DNA of 64,000 nt, from the NCBI RefSeq assembly GCF_000255705.1, contig NZ_JH636440.1, forward strand, positions 457,115 to 521,114. Direction: 5' to 3'. Positions within the stretch are counted from its first letter, which is position 1. Every line of letters starts with the position of its first letter. The notes below the pieces were generated by a model. The model was not told where the DNA came from. It was given only the letters and a program-made list of their open reading frames with translations, and searched no databases. Positions 9,808 through 16,918 of the stretch are shown in pieces. The position numbers and the translations under genes were made by a program. Origin of the DNA: Zavarzinella formosa DSM 19928 (GTDB lineage: Bacteria > Planctomycetota > Planctomycetia > Gemmatales > Gemmataceae).

Positions 9808-10428
9808 CTAACCGGCGCTGGCGGGAACCGGGTTTTCCAAACGTCCGAGCTCGTCCCGGAGCATTCGTTGAACCCGGCTTCGGGATAAAAACACGCCGGC
9901 GACGGTCATCCCGAGCCGGTCGGCTGTCTCCCGGCCGGTGCATCCTACGAACGCGAGCAAGCGAAAAGCCTCCCATGTTTGCGGTTCCACCCGGAGCCGG
10001 ACCCGGGTCATGGCCGTCTCCAATAATTCCTCGTCGAACGCATCCGACAACGCATCGGCCAGCGATTCACGGGCTTGGGCTTGTTCCAATAACGCCGCCC
10101 GATCCGTCCGGTTTTCAAACCGCGCTTGATGTTTGGCAAAATCGCGCCAGACGTGATGCGTGACGGTTTTCAGCCATGCGCGAAAACTTTTCCGAGGGTC
10201 ATATTCAAATTCCCGCAGGACGAAAACGAGTTTCATCAACACGGCCTGCGTGACATCCTCCGCGTCCGCCTCCTGAAGTTTCCAGGCGCGACACCACGCA
10301 TAAATCTTCGGGCCGTAGAGCGTCACGAACCGGCTCCAGGCCACCGGATCATGCGGATTTTTGTGGAATAAGCCGAGGAGTGTTGGCGAAGTGCGGACAT
10401 CCGGCTGGTCTTCAACCCAATCTTGCAT
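9808..10428 (-). CDS. ECF-type sigma-70 factor
   Basis: A 206-residue sigma factor. Region 2 is visible as WSRFVTLYGPKIYAWCRAW, DAEDVTQAVLMKL and the DNA-melting segment SFRAWLKTVTHHVWRDF. Region 4 is GCTGRETADRLGMTVAGVF followed by SRSRVQRMLRDEL. The ATG at 10428 (MQDWVEDQPDV) was chosen. The frame is open further to 10590, but those codons give an unlikely hydrophobic stretch and would run into the divergent promoter region. It is co-transcribed with the propeller kinase and diverges from the histidine kinase at 10618. The 189-bp gap between them must hold both promoters; no clear consensus is seen. Confidence 0.9.
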   Translation of the reverse strand: MQDWVEDQPDVRTSPTLLGLFHKNPHDPVAWSRFVTLYGPKIYAWCRAWKLQEADAEDVTQAVLMKLVFVLREFEYDPRKSFRAWLKTVTHHVWRDFAKHQARFENRTDRAALLEQAQARESLADALSDAFDEELLETAMTRVRLRVEPQTWEAFRLLAFVGCTGRETADRLGMTVAGVFLSRSRVQRMLRDELGRLENPVPASAG

Positions 10429-10617
10429 GTGCCTTCCCGCGAACCGCCGCGCTTGGATGAGGGAACATCCGAGAGCGACGCCGAACAAAAAAAATCCGAG
10501 GGCGATGATAGGTTCCGGTTGGTCGGGTCGTAACCGTACCGAAGACCTCTCCACCGAGAGGACATTGCATGAATAGGAAAAGCCGAACATGATTTTCGAG
10601 TTTTATTTTTTGAAGAG

Positions 10618-11433
10618 ATGGCGGATTTGCCTTCAACGCATGAAGTCCGGGTGATTCCCATGAAGCATGTTGCACCCCGGACACTGGAACCCGCCCAGGC
10701 TTCGTTGAATCGAGCGATGATGACGGATTCCCTGGAACGTTTCACAGCCGGAACCTCGCATGTCATCAACAATTTGATGACATGCGTGCTGGGCTATTCC
10801 GAACTCATCATGCTGAAATTGCCGGAGGATTCTCCGTGCGTGGAGTATCTGCGGAACATCGAACAGGCGGCCGGACAGGCGGCCGATCTTTGCCAGCGAA
10901 TGGCCACCTATGCGGGGAAAGGCCGGTATGTGATTGTCCCGCACGACATCAACGTGTTGACGGGCGATTTCTTTTTGTTGCTCCAGTCGATGTTCCGGGA
11001 CAAGGCCGATATGTATTGGCGAAGCACGTGGGATCTTCCCAAGGTCGGCCTCGATGCGACTCGTTACCGCCAGGCTCTGATGGAAGTCGTCCTCAATGCC
11101 GTTGAGGCGGGCGGGGCAAGACGAAACCGAATCTGGATTTCCGCCAGAATGACGCACCTTGACCGCGCAAAGCTGGACTCCCTGATCGGAGGCCGGGGCT
11201 TGTGCGAGGGGATGTATGTCGCCGTGGAAGTGCGGGACACGGGAACGGGGATGGATGCCGCGACGAAAGACCGGATGTTTGATCCGTTTTTCTCGACGAA
11301 ATCCGCCAGCCAGGGCATGGGTCTGTCGATGGTTCAGGGCATCATGCGCCGCATGGCCGGGGCCGTCGCGGTTCGCAGCGAGCCGGGGAAGGGAACGGCT
11401 GTTGAGATGTTCTTCCCGCCGGCGCCGGTTTGA
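10618..11433 (+). CDS. Soluble sensor histidine kinase
   Basis: A 271-residue histidine kinase without membrane segments. The phospho-acceptor region is GTSHVINNLMTCVLGYSEL with His48. The ATPase domain has an N box around EVVLNAVEAGG, G1 box VRDTGTGMD, F box FDPFFSTK and G2 box QGMGLSMVQG, ending in GKGTAVEMFFP. No PAS, HAMP or receiver domain is present, so the signal probably comes from a partner protein. No response regulator lies nearby. It is divergent from the ECF sigma/kinase operon, which makes a combined signalling locus likely. The 30 N-terminal residues before the H-box are not recognised. Confidence 0.9.
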   Translation: MADLPSTHEVRVIPMKHVAPRTLEPAQASLNRAMMTDSLERFTAGTSHVINNLMTCVLGYSELIMLKLPEDSPCVEYLRNIEQAAGQAADLCQRMATYAGKGRYVIVPHDINVLTGDFFLLLQSMFRDKADMYWRSTWDLPKVGLDATRYRQALMEVVLNAVEAGGARRNRIWISARMTHLDRAKLDSLIGGRGLCEGMYVAVEVRDTGTGMDAATKDRMFDPFFSTKSASQGMGLSMVQGIMRRMAGAVAVRSEPGKGTAVEMFFPPAPV

Positions 11434-11452
11434 AACGCGCGGGATCAATGGC

Positions 11453-12304
11453 TCACGGAACGTCGATCACCCACACTTCCGACGCGCCGCCGCGGTCGCT
11501 GACAAAGGCGATGCGCTTGCCGTCCGGACTCCATGTTGGCGAAGTGTCCGTGCCGGGATGGTTGGTGAGGTTTTTGAGATCCTTCCCGTTGGCGGACATC
11601 AACCAAATGTCGTAATTGCCCGTGCGGTTGCTGACAAAAGCGATGCGTTTGCCGTCCGGACTCCACGCGGGCCATGATTCGAGGCCGTCGCCATCGGTGA
11701 GTTTTTTCACGTCCGTGCCGTCGGCGCTCATGGTGAAAATTTTCTGCCGTCCGGTTCGGCCGCTGCTGAAGGCGATGCGTTTGCCGTCCGGACTCCAGGC
11801 AGGGTGCAGGTCGAAGGCAACTTCGCTGGTCAGGCGTTTGATGTTCTTGCCGTCCTCGTCGGCCGAGTAAAGTTCCGGGTTGCCGTCGCGGGTGCTGACC
11901 CACAGAAGTTTCTTGCCATCCGGACTCGGCCGGGGGGATTCGTCAAAAGCCTTGTGCGGGATGATGTTTTTGTGATCCGTGCCGTCGGCGTTCACCCGGT
12001 CGATTTGCAATTTGCCGTCGGTCCCCTGCAAGATGTCCAGCACGAAGAAAATCTTTTTGCCGTCCGGGGACCATTGGCCGTCGAAGTGCGGCGTGTCTTT
12101 CTCGATGAGTCGCTTGAAATCTTTCCCTTGGGCGGTCATTGTCCAGAGGGCCATCTTCCCCTCATGAATGCGAGTCAGAAGAATCCGCGAACCATCCGGC
12201 GACCACTGGAGATGCTGTTTGTGGGAACCATCGCCGGTGAGACGGACAGGCTCGCCTGCCGATGATGCGGCGATTGCCGACAACCAAAGAATGATGGCCC
12301 GCAT
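11453..12304 (-). CDS. Secreted TolB-like (PD40) beta-propeller protein
   Basis: The 283-residue product has a short signal peptide (MRAIILWLSAIAASSAGEP) and six near-identical PD40 blades, each with WSPDGKRIAFxSxRTG. The DNA repeats too: the motif encoding SPDGKR recurs at roughly 130-bp spacing. TolB-type propellers bind proteins or glycans in the periplasm; no catalytic part is present. The ATG at 12304 gives the signal peptide; the frame stays open to 12514 but that upstream part translates a palindromic repeat and is rejected. It is convergent with the histidine kinase, with 19 bp between stops. Confidence 0.85.
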   Translation of the reverse strand: MRAIILWLSAIAASSAGEPVRLTGDGSHKQHLQWSPDGSRILLTRIHEGKMALWTMTAQGKDFKRLIEKDTPHFDGQWSPDGKKIFFVLDILQGTDGKLQIDRVNADGTDHKNIIPHKAFDESPRPSPDGKKLLWVSTRDGNPELYSADEDGKNIKRLTSEVAFDLHPAWSPDGKRIAFSSGRTGRQKIFTMSADGTDVKKLTDGDGLESWPAWSPDGKRIAFVSNRTGNYDIWLMSANGKDLKNLTNHPGTDTSPTWSPDGKRIAFVSDRGGASEVWVIDVP

Positions 12305-12409
12305 GGGAGGCCCTCTGGGAGAGAGAATCAGCGGGGCGAATCGACGGCCCGGACATGGTAACATATTCCCAAGGTATCCGCCCGGAGGAGTTGCACGGCG
12401 GTCTGTCTT

Positions 12410-12594
12410 CGCCCCAAGGGGGCGCTCGAAAATAGCCAGGGGCAGAAGCCCCTGGAATCCCGTTATTTGAAGGGTTTTCTGCCCCAACGGGGCAGCGCTT
12501 GCGAGTTGTGCCACCCCGTTGGGGTGGATTTCTTTTGGCGGTCGTTGACCAAGGGCTTCCGCCCCTGGCTATTTTCGAGCGCCCCCTTGGGGCG
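12410..12594. repeat. 185-bp palindromic element with 34-bp terminal inverted repeats (MITE-like)
   Basis: The ends 12410-12443 and 12561-12594 are exact reverse complements of 34 bp. Inside each end are smaller hairpins (CGCCCCaagGGGGCG, CCAGGGGC...GCCCCTGG), and the centre holds GCCCCaacGGGGC and CCACCCCgttGGGGTGG, so six short hairpins are nested in one large one. It fills the 339-bp gap between the S1/P1 nuclease stop and the TolB-like gene start. No ORF is carried, as expected for a non-autonomous element. Confidence 0.8.
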
Positions 12595-12643
12595 AAAACC
12601 AATCGGGCATGACAGAAAGATTTGTCAGAGCCATCAATCAAAA

Positions 12644-13567
12644 TCAATTCTTCCCAATCATCTCGCGCAAATAGGCCGCCAGTCGTTTGCCCCCTTTGTA
12701 GACCTGATAACGGGCCACTTCCCCGGCGTTTTTGGCATAATTTTCCGGGGCATCCGGCGTTCCTTCGCCGGCTTTTTCGTTGTACTTCTTCACCTTCAGT
12801 TCGCCGTTCAGGTACGCGATTTTGAAGCCGAGGTCGTGGGCTTCTTCGCTCCAGGATCGCGGCGTGGTGTGCTTTTCCAGTTCTTCGGCGGTGTTCTTTG
12901 GCTTGTCCTTGATGGTTTCTTCGATTTCCAGCACGGATTTGCTGATGGAGGCAAGGGACACTTCCGTGCCGAGCAAATTGTCCCACATCGTATGCAGACG
13001 GACTTGCTTGCCGTTGAGCATCACGGCCGATTCGTTGCCGCCCCGGTCGCCGTCCGGCAGATCGTCGGAAAAGCGGGTGATGTTGTGCAGCGGTTGTTGA
13101 ATGTCGCCGATCAAGTGGAAGACCCACGTGACATGGACGGCCCGGTCCTCACGGCTGGTTGCGGTCATGACGGCCTTTTTGGAGAGGTCGATTTGCTTGA
13201 TGATGTTCTCATCCCCCTCCCCCGGCGGCTTCACCTTGGAACCGGCGGCGACGAACGGCACATTCACATAGTGCCACGGCCCTTGATGGTATGCCTTGCG
13301 GGCCGGGGGGCCTCCGCGAATCCAGTCGGCCCAGGTGGCCGCCCGCATAAAGGCCCATTCGTCTTCGGGGATGTTGTCTGGCCGGTTCGCGGTCAAAAAT
13401 TCCTGGTAGTGCGGATGCGATTTCAGCATCTCGATCACCTTCGCCCGCTCCTCCGGCTTGAGTTCCTTCCACGCCAGCCGGGCCACCACCATGTGCCCCT
13501 TGTCGTTCCATGCCGCCGCCGGGGCGGCGAGCAAGAGGATGGTTAGAAATGTCAGGAATCGGGTCAT
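12644..13567 (-). CDS. S1/P1-type zinc nuclease, secreted
   Basis: S1/P1 nucleases are zinc enzymes that cut single-stranded DNA and RNA outside the cytoplasm. The 307-residue product has a signal peptide (MTRFLTFLTILLLAAPAAA). As in the family, cleavage would leave Trp as the first mature residue (W20), whose backbone binds zinc. GHMVVARLAW, ATWADWIR and HVTWVFHLIGDIQQPLH supply the His and Asp ligands. Length and motif order fit the family. The likely role is scavenging of extracellular or ingested nucleic acid. Confidence 0.9.
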   Translation of the reverse strand: MTRFLTFLTILLLAAPAAAWNDKGHMVVARLAWKELKPEERAKVIEMLKSHPHYQEFLTANRPDNIPEDEWAFMRAATWADWIRGGPPARKAYHQGPWHYVNVPFVAAGSKVKPPGEGDENIIKQIDLSKKAVMTATSREDRAVHVTWVFHLIGDIQQPLHNITRFSDDLPDGDRGGNESAVMLNGKQVRLHTMWDNLLGTEVSLASISKSVLEIEETIKDKPKNTAEELEKHTTPRSWSEEAHDLGFKIAYLNGELKVKKYNEKAGEGTPDAPENYAKNAGEVARYQVYKGGKRLAAYLREMIGKN

Positions 13568-13582
13568 GGAGTTCTCGAAAAA

Positions 13583-13685
13583 GAGTTTTCAGTTTTCAGT
13601 TTTCAGTGAAAACACTGAGACTGCGAACATCAAGCACTGTGTGGATTGTCTTAACTGAAAACTGAAAACTGAAAACTGAAAACTC
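13583..13685. repeat. 25-bp perfect inverted repeat of TTTTCAG heptamers
   Basis: Arms 13583-13607 and 13661-13685 are exact reverse complements, each made of three tandem TTTTCAG units plus a flank; the right arm has one extra unit. The element lies between the S1/P1 nuclease start and the mutM stop, 17 bp from the latter, so it could act at the mutM mRNA 3' end. Confidence 0.9.
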
Positions 13686-13701
13686 GCCCATCTCCATTTC
13701 T

Positions 13702-14517
13702 TCATCGTTGACAGTTGGAGCAGAAATGAGTTGACCGTCCGGCCAGCCGGACGCATTCGATGGGCTGGCCGCAGGTGTGGCACGGTTCGCCGGTTCGGCC
13801 GTAGGCTTGGAACTCGTCCTGAAAGCCCCCTTCAAGGCCGGACCCGCCGACATAATTCCGAATGCTTGACCCGCGGGATTCGATGGCCTTTGTCAGCACG
13901 GCCCGGACTTTTTCCAACAGTCGGTTGGCCTCGGCGGTGGTCAGGCTTTTGCCCGCGCGGCGCGGGTTGAGCCGGGCGGCGTGGCATGATTCATCCGCGT
14001 AAATGTTACCCACCCCGGCGATGAGTGTCTGATCGAGGAGGATGGCCTTCAGGTTCCGCGAAGTGTCTTTCAGGATGGCCCGCCAAACCTTCGGTTCCAT
14101 GTCCCAAGGTTCGGGACCAAGTTTGTCCGCAAGGAAAGTTTCCCATGTCGGCCGGTCGGGCAAATAGGTCACGCTGCCGAATCGCCGGATGTCGCGGAAC
14201 CGTAATTCGGTTCCATTGTCGAGCGGAAAAACAAGATGCGTGTGCGAAGGAATCGGCGTCTCGGCGGTCATGACGGTGAATTGCCCGGTCATCCCGAGAT
14301 GGACCATCATGAAGGCACCGCCGCCGAGTTCCACGAGAATCCATTTACCCCGGCGATGAATGGCCGCCACTGTTTGCCCGGCCAGCAAATCATCCCACTC
14401 CGGGGACCAAGTTCGCCGCAATCCGCTGGAACTCCGGCGAACTTCGCCAAGCGTCCGGCCAACCAAGAGAGGGCGAAGATCACGGACAACAGTTTCAACT
14501 TCGGGAAGCTCAGGCAT
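13702..14517 (-). CDS. mutM: Formamidopyrimidine-DNA glycosylase
   Basis: MutM/Fpg removes 8-oxoguanine and formamidopyrimidines from DNA and cleaves the resulting AP site. The 271-residue product begins MPELPEVETVVRDL; after Met removal Pro1 and Glu2 are the catalytic residues. The conserved helix region TLIAGVGNIYADE and the C-terminal zinc finger C-x2-C-x16-C-x2-C (CHTC ... CSNC) are intact. Length is normal. It lies apart from other repair genes except the Nth-like gene 10 kb away. Confidence 0.97.
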   Translation of the reverse strand: MPELPEVETVVRDLRPLLVGRTLGEVRRSSSGLRRTWSPEWDDLLAGQTVAAIHRRGKWILVELGGGAFMMVHLGMTGQFTVMTAETPIPSHTHLVFPLDNGTELRFRDIRRFGSVTYLPDRPTWETFLADKLGPEPWDMEPKVWRAILKDTSRNLKAILLDQTLIAGVGNIYADESCHAARLNPRRAGKSLTTAEANRLLEKVRAVLTKAIESRGSSIRNYVGGSGLEGGFQDEFQAYGRTGEPCHTCGQPIECVRLAGRSTHFCSNCQR

Positions 14518-14526
14518 TTTTTTGAA

Positions 14527-14554
14527 GGATGAGGGATGAGGGATGAGGGATGAG
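14527..14554. repeat. GGGATGA heptamer array, left arm of ORF-bearing element
   Basis: Four tandem units of the type GGATGAG. It is the reverse complement of the array at 14918-14948. The stop codon of the four-helix-bundle gene begins one base after this array, and the mutM start is 10 bp on the other side. Confidence 0.9.
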
Positions 14555-14929
14555 TTATTTGGCTTGGGATTTCACTTTTTTGGCAATGGTGGTTAGGATG
14601 GCGATAAGTTGGTTGCACTCGTCCTGCAAAGGCGTCAGTAGGCCCGCAGGGACAATTTTTCCTTCGACCAACAGCTCCAACCAGTAAATCGTTTCCTCCA
14701 ATTCCTTGAGGCAATCGCCAAGTTTGGAGACAAACTCGGCATCTGACCTCGACCGGTGAGCTTCCCGGAAATTGGCGCCCACGGATGTCCCCGACCGTAA
14801 CGCTTGTTTGCCGATCACTTCGGCTTCGGTTCGCTTAGGCAAAGCCGAATACAGTCGGATGATCCGTAGTGCGAACTGTTTGGTCCGCACCCGCAAATCT
14901 ATTCGTTCTCCGCTTTCTTCATCCCTCAT
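14555..14929 (-). CDS. Four-helix-bundle protein (23S rRNA intervening-sequence/S23 type)
   Basis: The 124-residue product matches the S23/IVP four-helix-bundle family: RTKQFALRIIRLYSALPK, then ALRSGTSVGANFREAHRSRSDAEFVSKLGDCLKELEE and YWLELL. Relatives are encoded in intervening sequences of 23S rRNA, and the Avd accessory protein of diversity-generating retroelements has the same fold; most have no proven function. The ATG lies inside the right-hand heptamer array and the TAA follows the left-hand array by one base, so the gene fits exactly between two inverted arrays. No 23S rRNA sequence flanks it. This arrangement points to a mobile or repeat-borne ORF. Confidence 0.85.
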   Translation of the reverse strand: MRDEESGERIDLRVRTKQFALRIIRLYSALPKRTEAEVIGKQALRSGTSVGANFREAHRSRSDAEFVSKLGDCLKELEETIYWLELLVEGKIVPAGLLTPLQDECNQLIAILTTIAKKVKSQAK

Positions 14930-14948
14930 CCCTCATCCCTCATCCCTC
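14918..14948. repeat. GGGATGA heptamer array, right arm of ORF-bearing element
   Basis: Tandem TCATCCC units, reverse complement of 14527-14554. It contains several ATG triplets in the minus-strand direction, one of which (14929) starts the four-helix-bundle ORF. The DUF151 gene stop is 6 bp to the right. Confidence 0.9.
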
Positions 14949-14953
14949 TCTTC

Positions 14954-15376
14954 TCAGCCGCCTTCAATAATCTCCGCCAACACCTCTTCCGCCACCCAGA
15001 TCGGAACTTTCGCGGTCACGGCCACGGCGATGGCGTCGCTCGGGCGGCAGTCGATTTCGACGAGTTCGCCGTCCTTGCGGATGCGCAGGCGGGCGAAATA
15101 AGTGTGGTCTTGCAGGTCGTTGATCAGAATGTCTTGGATTTCGCCGCCGAGCTGCTCGACCACGTTCACAATCATGTCGTGCGTGAGCGGTCTTGGCGGG
15201 ACGATACTTTTCACACGCCGGTCGATGCTCGTGGCCTCGAAGATGCCGATGACGATGGGAAAACTACGTGTCCCTTCGACTTCCCGGAGTACGATGATCT
15301 GCTGTTCATGGACCTCGGAGATGATGATCCGCTTCAATTCCATTTGCACGGGCACGGCAATCCCCCCTTGGCCCAC
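14954..15376 (-). CDS. Bifunctional nuclease family protein (DUF151)
   Basis: DUF151 proteins include plant and bacterial nucleases acting on RNA and DNA. The product shows the family pattern: MELKRIIISE, FPIVIGIFEATSI, PPRPLTHDMI, and DCRPSDAIAVAVTAKVPIWV. Translation may start at 15376, at an in-frame GTG giving PVQMELKR, or at the ATG at 15343; the last two place the conserved core at the N-terminus. No membrane or signal part is present. Confidence 0.88.
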   Translation of the reverse strand: MGQGGIAVPVQMELKRIIISEVHEQQIIVLREVEGTRSFPIVIGIFEATSIDRRVKSIVPPRPLTHDMIVNVVEQLGGEIQDILINDLQDHTYFARLRIRKDGELVEIDCRPSDAIAVAVTAKVPIWVAEEVLAEIIEGG

Positions 15377-15467
15377 GGAAGACAGATATGCGTCGATTAT
15401 ACCAGTCGTTTCCCCGGCGGCCCAATCTGACGTAGAATCAGGGAATCAATCGGGAGTCTGAAGAGCC

Positions 15468-16634
15468 ATGAGCACACCTCTGTCGCGGATTTTACTGGTG
15501 GGCGAATCGCCCTCGGCCGAGTTGCGGACGGCCCTCGAAGGGGCCGGGTTTGCGGTCACGGTCGCGGGATTCTCCGGAATCGATCCCGTCGAGGTGGGGC
15601 GCTCCCAGGCCACCGTGCTGGACGTGCCGGCCAAAAATCTGAACACCGCCCAGGCCTTGTGCCGCCGCTGGCGGATTGAGCTTGGCGAACATTATGTCCC
15701 GATGATCTGGCTGATTGGCGAGGATGTCGCCACCGTGGCGGGGCTGGACTCCGGGGCCGACGTGGCCTTGCGGCAGCCGGTTCCGGCCGATCATCTGGTC
15801 GCCCAGTTGAAGGCCCTGTTGCGGGTGCAACACCTGCATTCCCGGCTTTCCAGCCGGGCGGTTGAATCGCAACATCTCAACCAGCGGCTGCAACAGGCAT
15901 TCCAGCAAATCGACGGCGATTTGGAACTCACCCGGCGAATTCACCGGGGCTTCCTCCCGAAGACAATGCCCGAGATCGGGCAGGCCCGTTTTGGCGTCTG
16001 TTACCGCCCCCGCAGCCGGATCGGCGGGGATTTTTACGATGTGGTACGGCTGGACGAGGAACACGTCTGCGTCTATGTGGCCGACGCGATGGGCCGCGGC
16101 CTCCCCGCCAGCAGTCTGTTGAGCATCTTCGTGAAGAAGAGCATGGTGTCCAAGGAGATCCTCGGCCGGTCATACCGGCTGGTGCCGCCGGGCGAAGTGC
16201 TGGACCGGCTCAACCGCGAACTGGTGAACCTGAGCCTGCCGGAACCGCCGTTCGTGACCATGATCTACATGCAGCTAAACTGCCGCGATGGCAACCTGAC
16301 CTTCGCTCGCGCCGCCCATCCGCATCCGCTGTATGTTCCGACGGATGCCGATCCGGAATACTGGCACTCCTCCGGTACGCTGCTCGGCGTCTTCGAAGCC
16401 GAATACCCCGTGCAGCAACATCAGTTGCGCCTCGGCGACAAAGTCCTCCTCTACTCCGACGGCGTCCACCCCCCCAGCACCGGCCCCGGCGGCCCGAATG
16501 ACCCGCTGATCGAATCGGTGAAGAAACACCGGCACTTGGCCGTGCAGCCGTTCGTCGATCAAGTGGCAAGGGATTTGCTGGAAGACTCCCAGCATCCGGA
16601 AGATTTCACGCTGTTGTGCGTGGAGTTTAAGTGA
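15468..16634 (+). CDS. SpoIIE-type PP2C phosphatase with receiver-like N-terminus
   Basis: A 388-residue protein. Residues 1-125 look like a degenerate receiver domain (ILLVGESPSAELRTAL, VLDVPAKN, VALRQPVPADHLVAQLKALL). A coiled linker (LSSRAVESQHLNQRLQQAF) leads to a Mn-dependent Ser/Thr phosphatase domain with GGDFYDV, VADAMGRGLPASSL, ARAAHPHPL, LLYSDGV and DFTLLCVE. Such RsbU/SpoIIE proteins dephosphorylate anti-anti-sigma factors. The usual receiver Asp context is weak, so phosphorylation is uncertain. No partner switch genes are adjacent. It converges on the protease gene across a long decayed palindrome. Confidence 0.9.
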   Translation: MSTPLSRILLVGESPSAELRTALEGAGFAVTVAGFSGIDPVEVGRSQATVLDVPAKNLNTAQALCRRWRIELGEHYVPMIWLIGEDVATVAGLDSGADVALRQPVPADHLVAQLKALLRVQHLHSRLSSRAVESQHLNQRLQQAFQQIDGDLELTRRIHRGFLPKTMPEIGQARFGVCYRPRSRIGGDFYDVVRLDEEHVCVYVADAMGRGLPASSLLSIFVKKSMVSKEILGRSYRLVPPGEVLDRLNRELVNLSLPEPPFVTMIYMQLNCRDGNLTFARAAHPHPLYVPTDADPEYWHSSGTLLGVFEAEYPVQQHQLRLGDKVLLYSDGVHPPSTGPGGPNDPLIESVKKHRHLAVQPFVDQVARDLLEDSQHPEDFTLLCVEFK

Positions 16635-16663
16635 GGGTTGAAGGTCAGGTCAGGCTCTCTCAG

Positions 16664-16889
16664 GTTTTGATGTCGCGCATTTTGGGTTTGGATGGTCTTG
16701 GTATTGGCGAGCCGAGCAGCGTAAGCTGCCGGGTGGCTTCCGGCAGGGAAATCGCTTTAGCCACGGGTTTGAATCAGGCTGAATAAAGGGGAGACGGCTC
16801 AACCACTGGAAGCCACCCGGCTCCTGACGGAGCTCGGCTCGCCAAGACCAAGAACAACCTTGAAAACCCAAAAAGCGCGACTTCAAAAC
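16664..16889. repeat. Long imperfect palindrome between convergent genes
   Basis: The segment 16664-16741 pairs with 16808-16889 over about 78-82 bp with scattered mismatches and small indels; exact blocks include GGCGAGCCGAGC and CCGGGTGGCTTCC with their complements. It fills the gap between the SpoIIE-type gene (stop 16634) and the protease gene (stop 16919). Its decay compared with the perfect arms elsewhere suggests an older copy of the same kind of element. Confidence 0.75.
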
Positions 16890-16918
16890 GGACGTTTCAG
16901 GCTCGGAATACTCTCTCG

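Noticed and set aside
9153-10163. 336-codon open frame opposite the kinase and sigma genes
   Set aside because: It is antisense to two clear genes and has an Arg-rich, shadow-type composition.
12305-12514. Extended N-terminus of the TolB-like gene
   Set aside because: It reads through the palindromic element and removes the signal peptide from the N-terminus.
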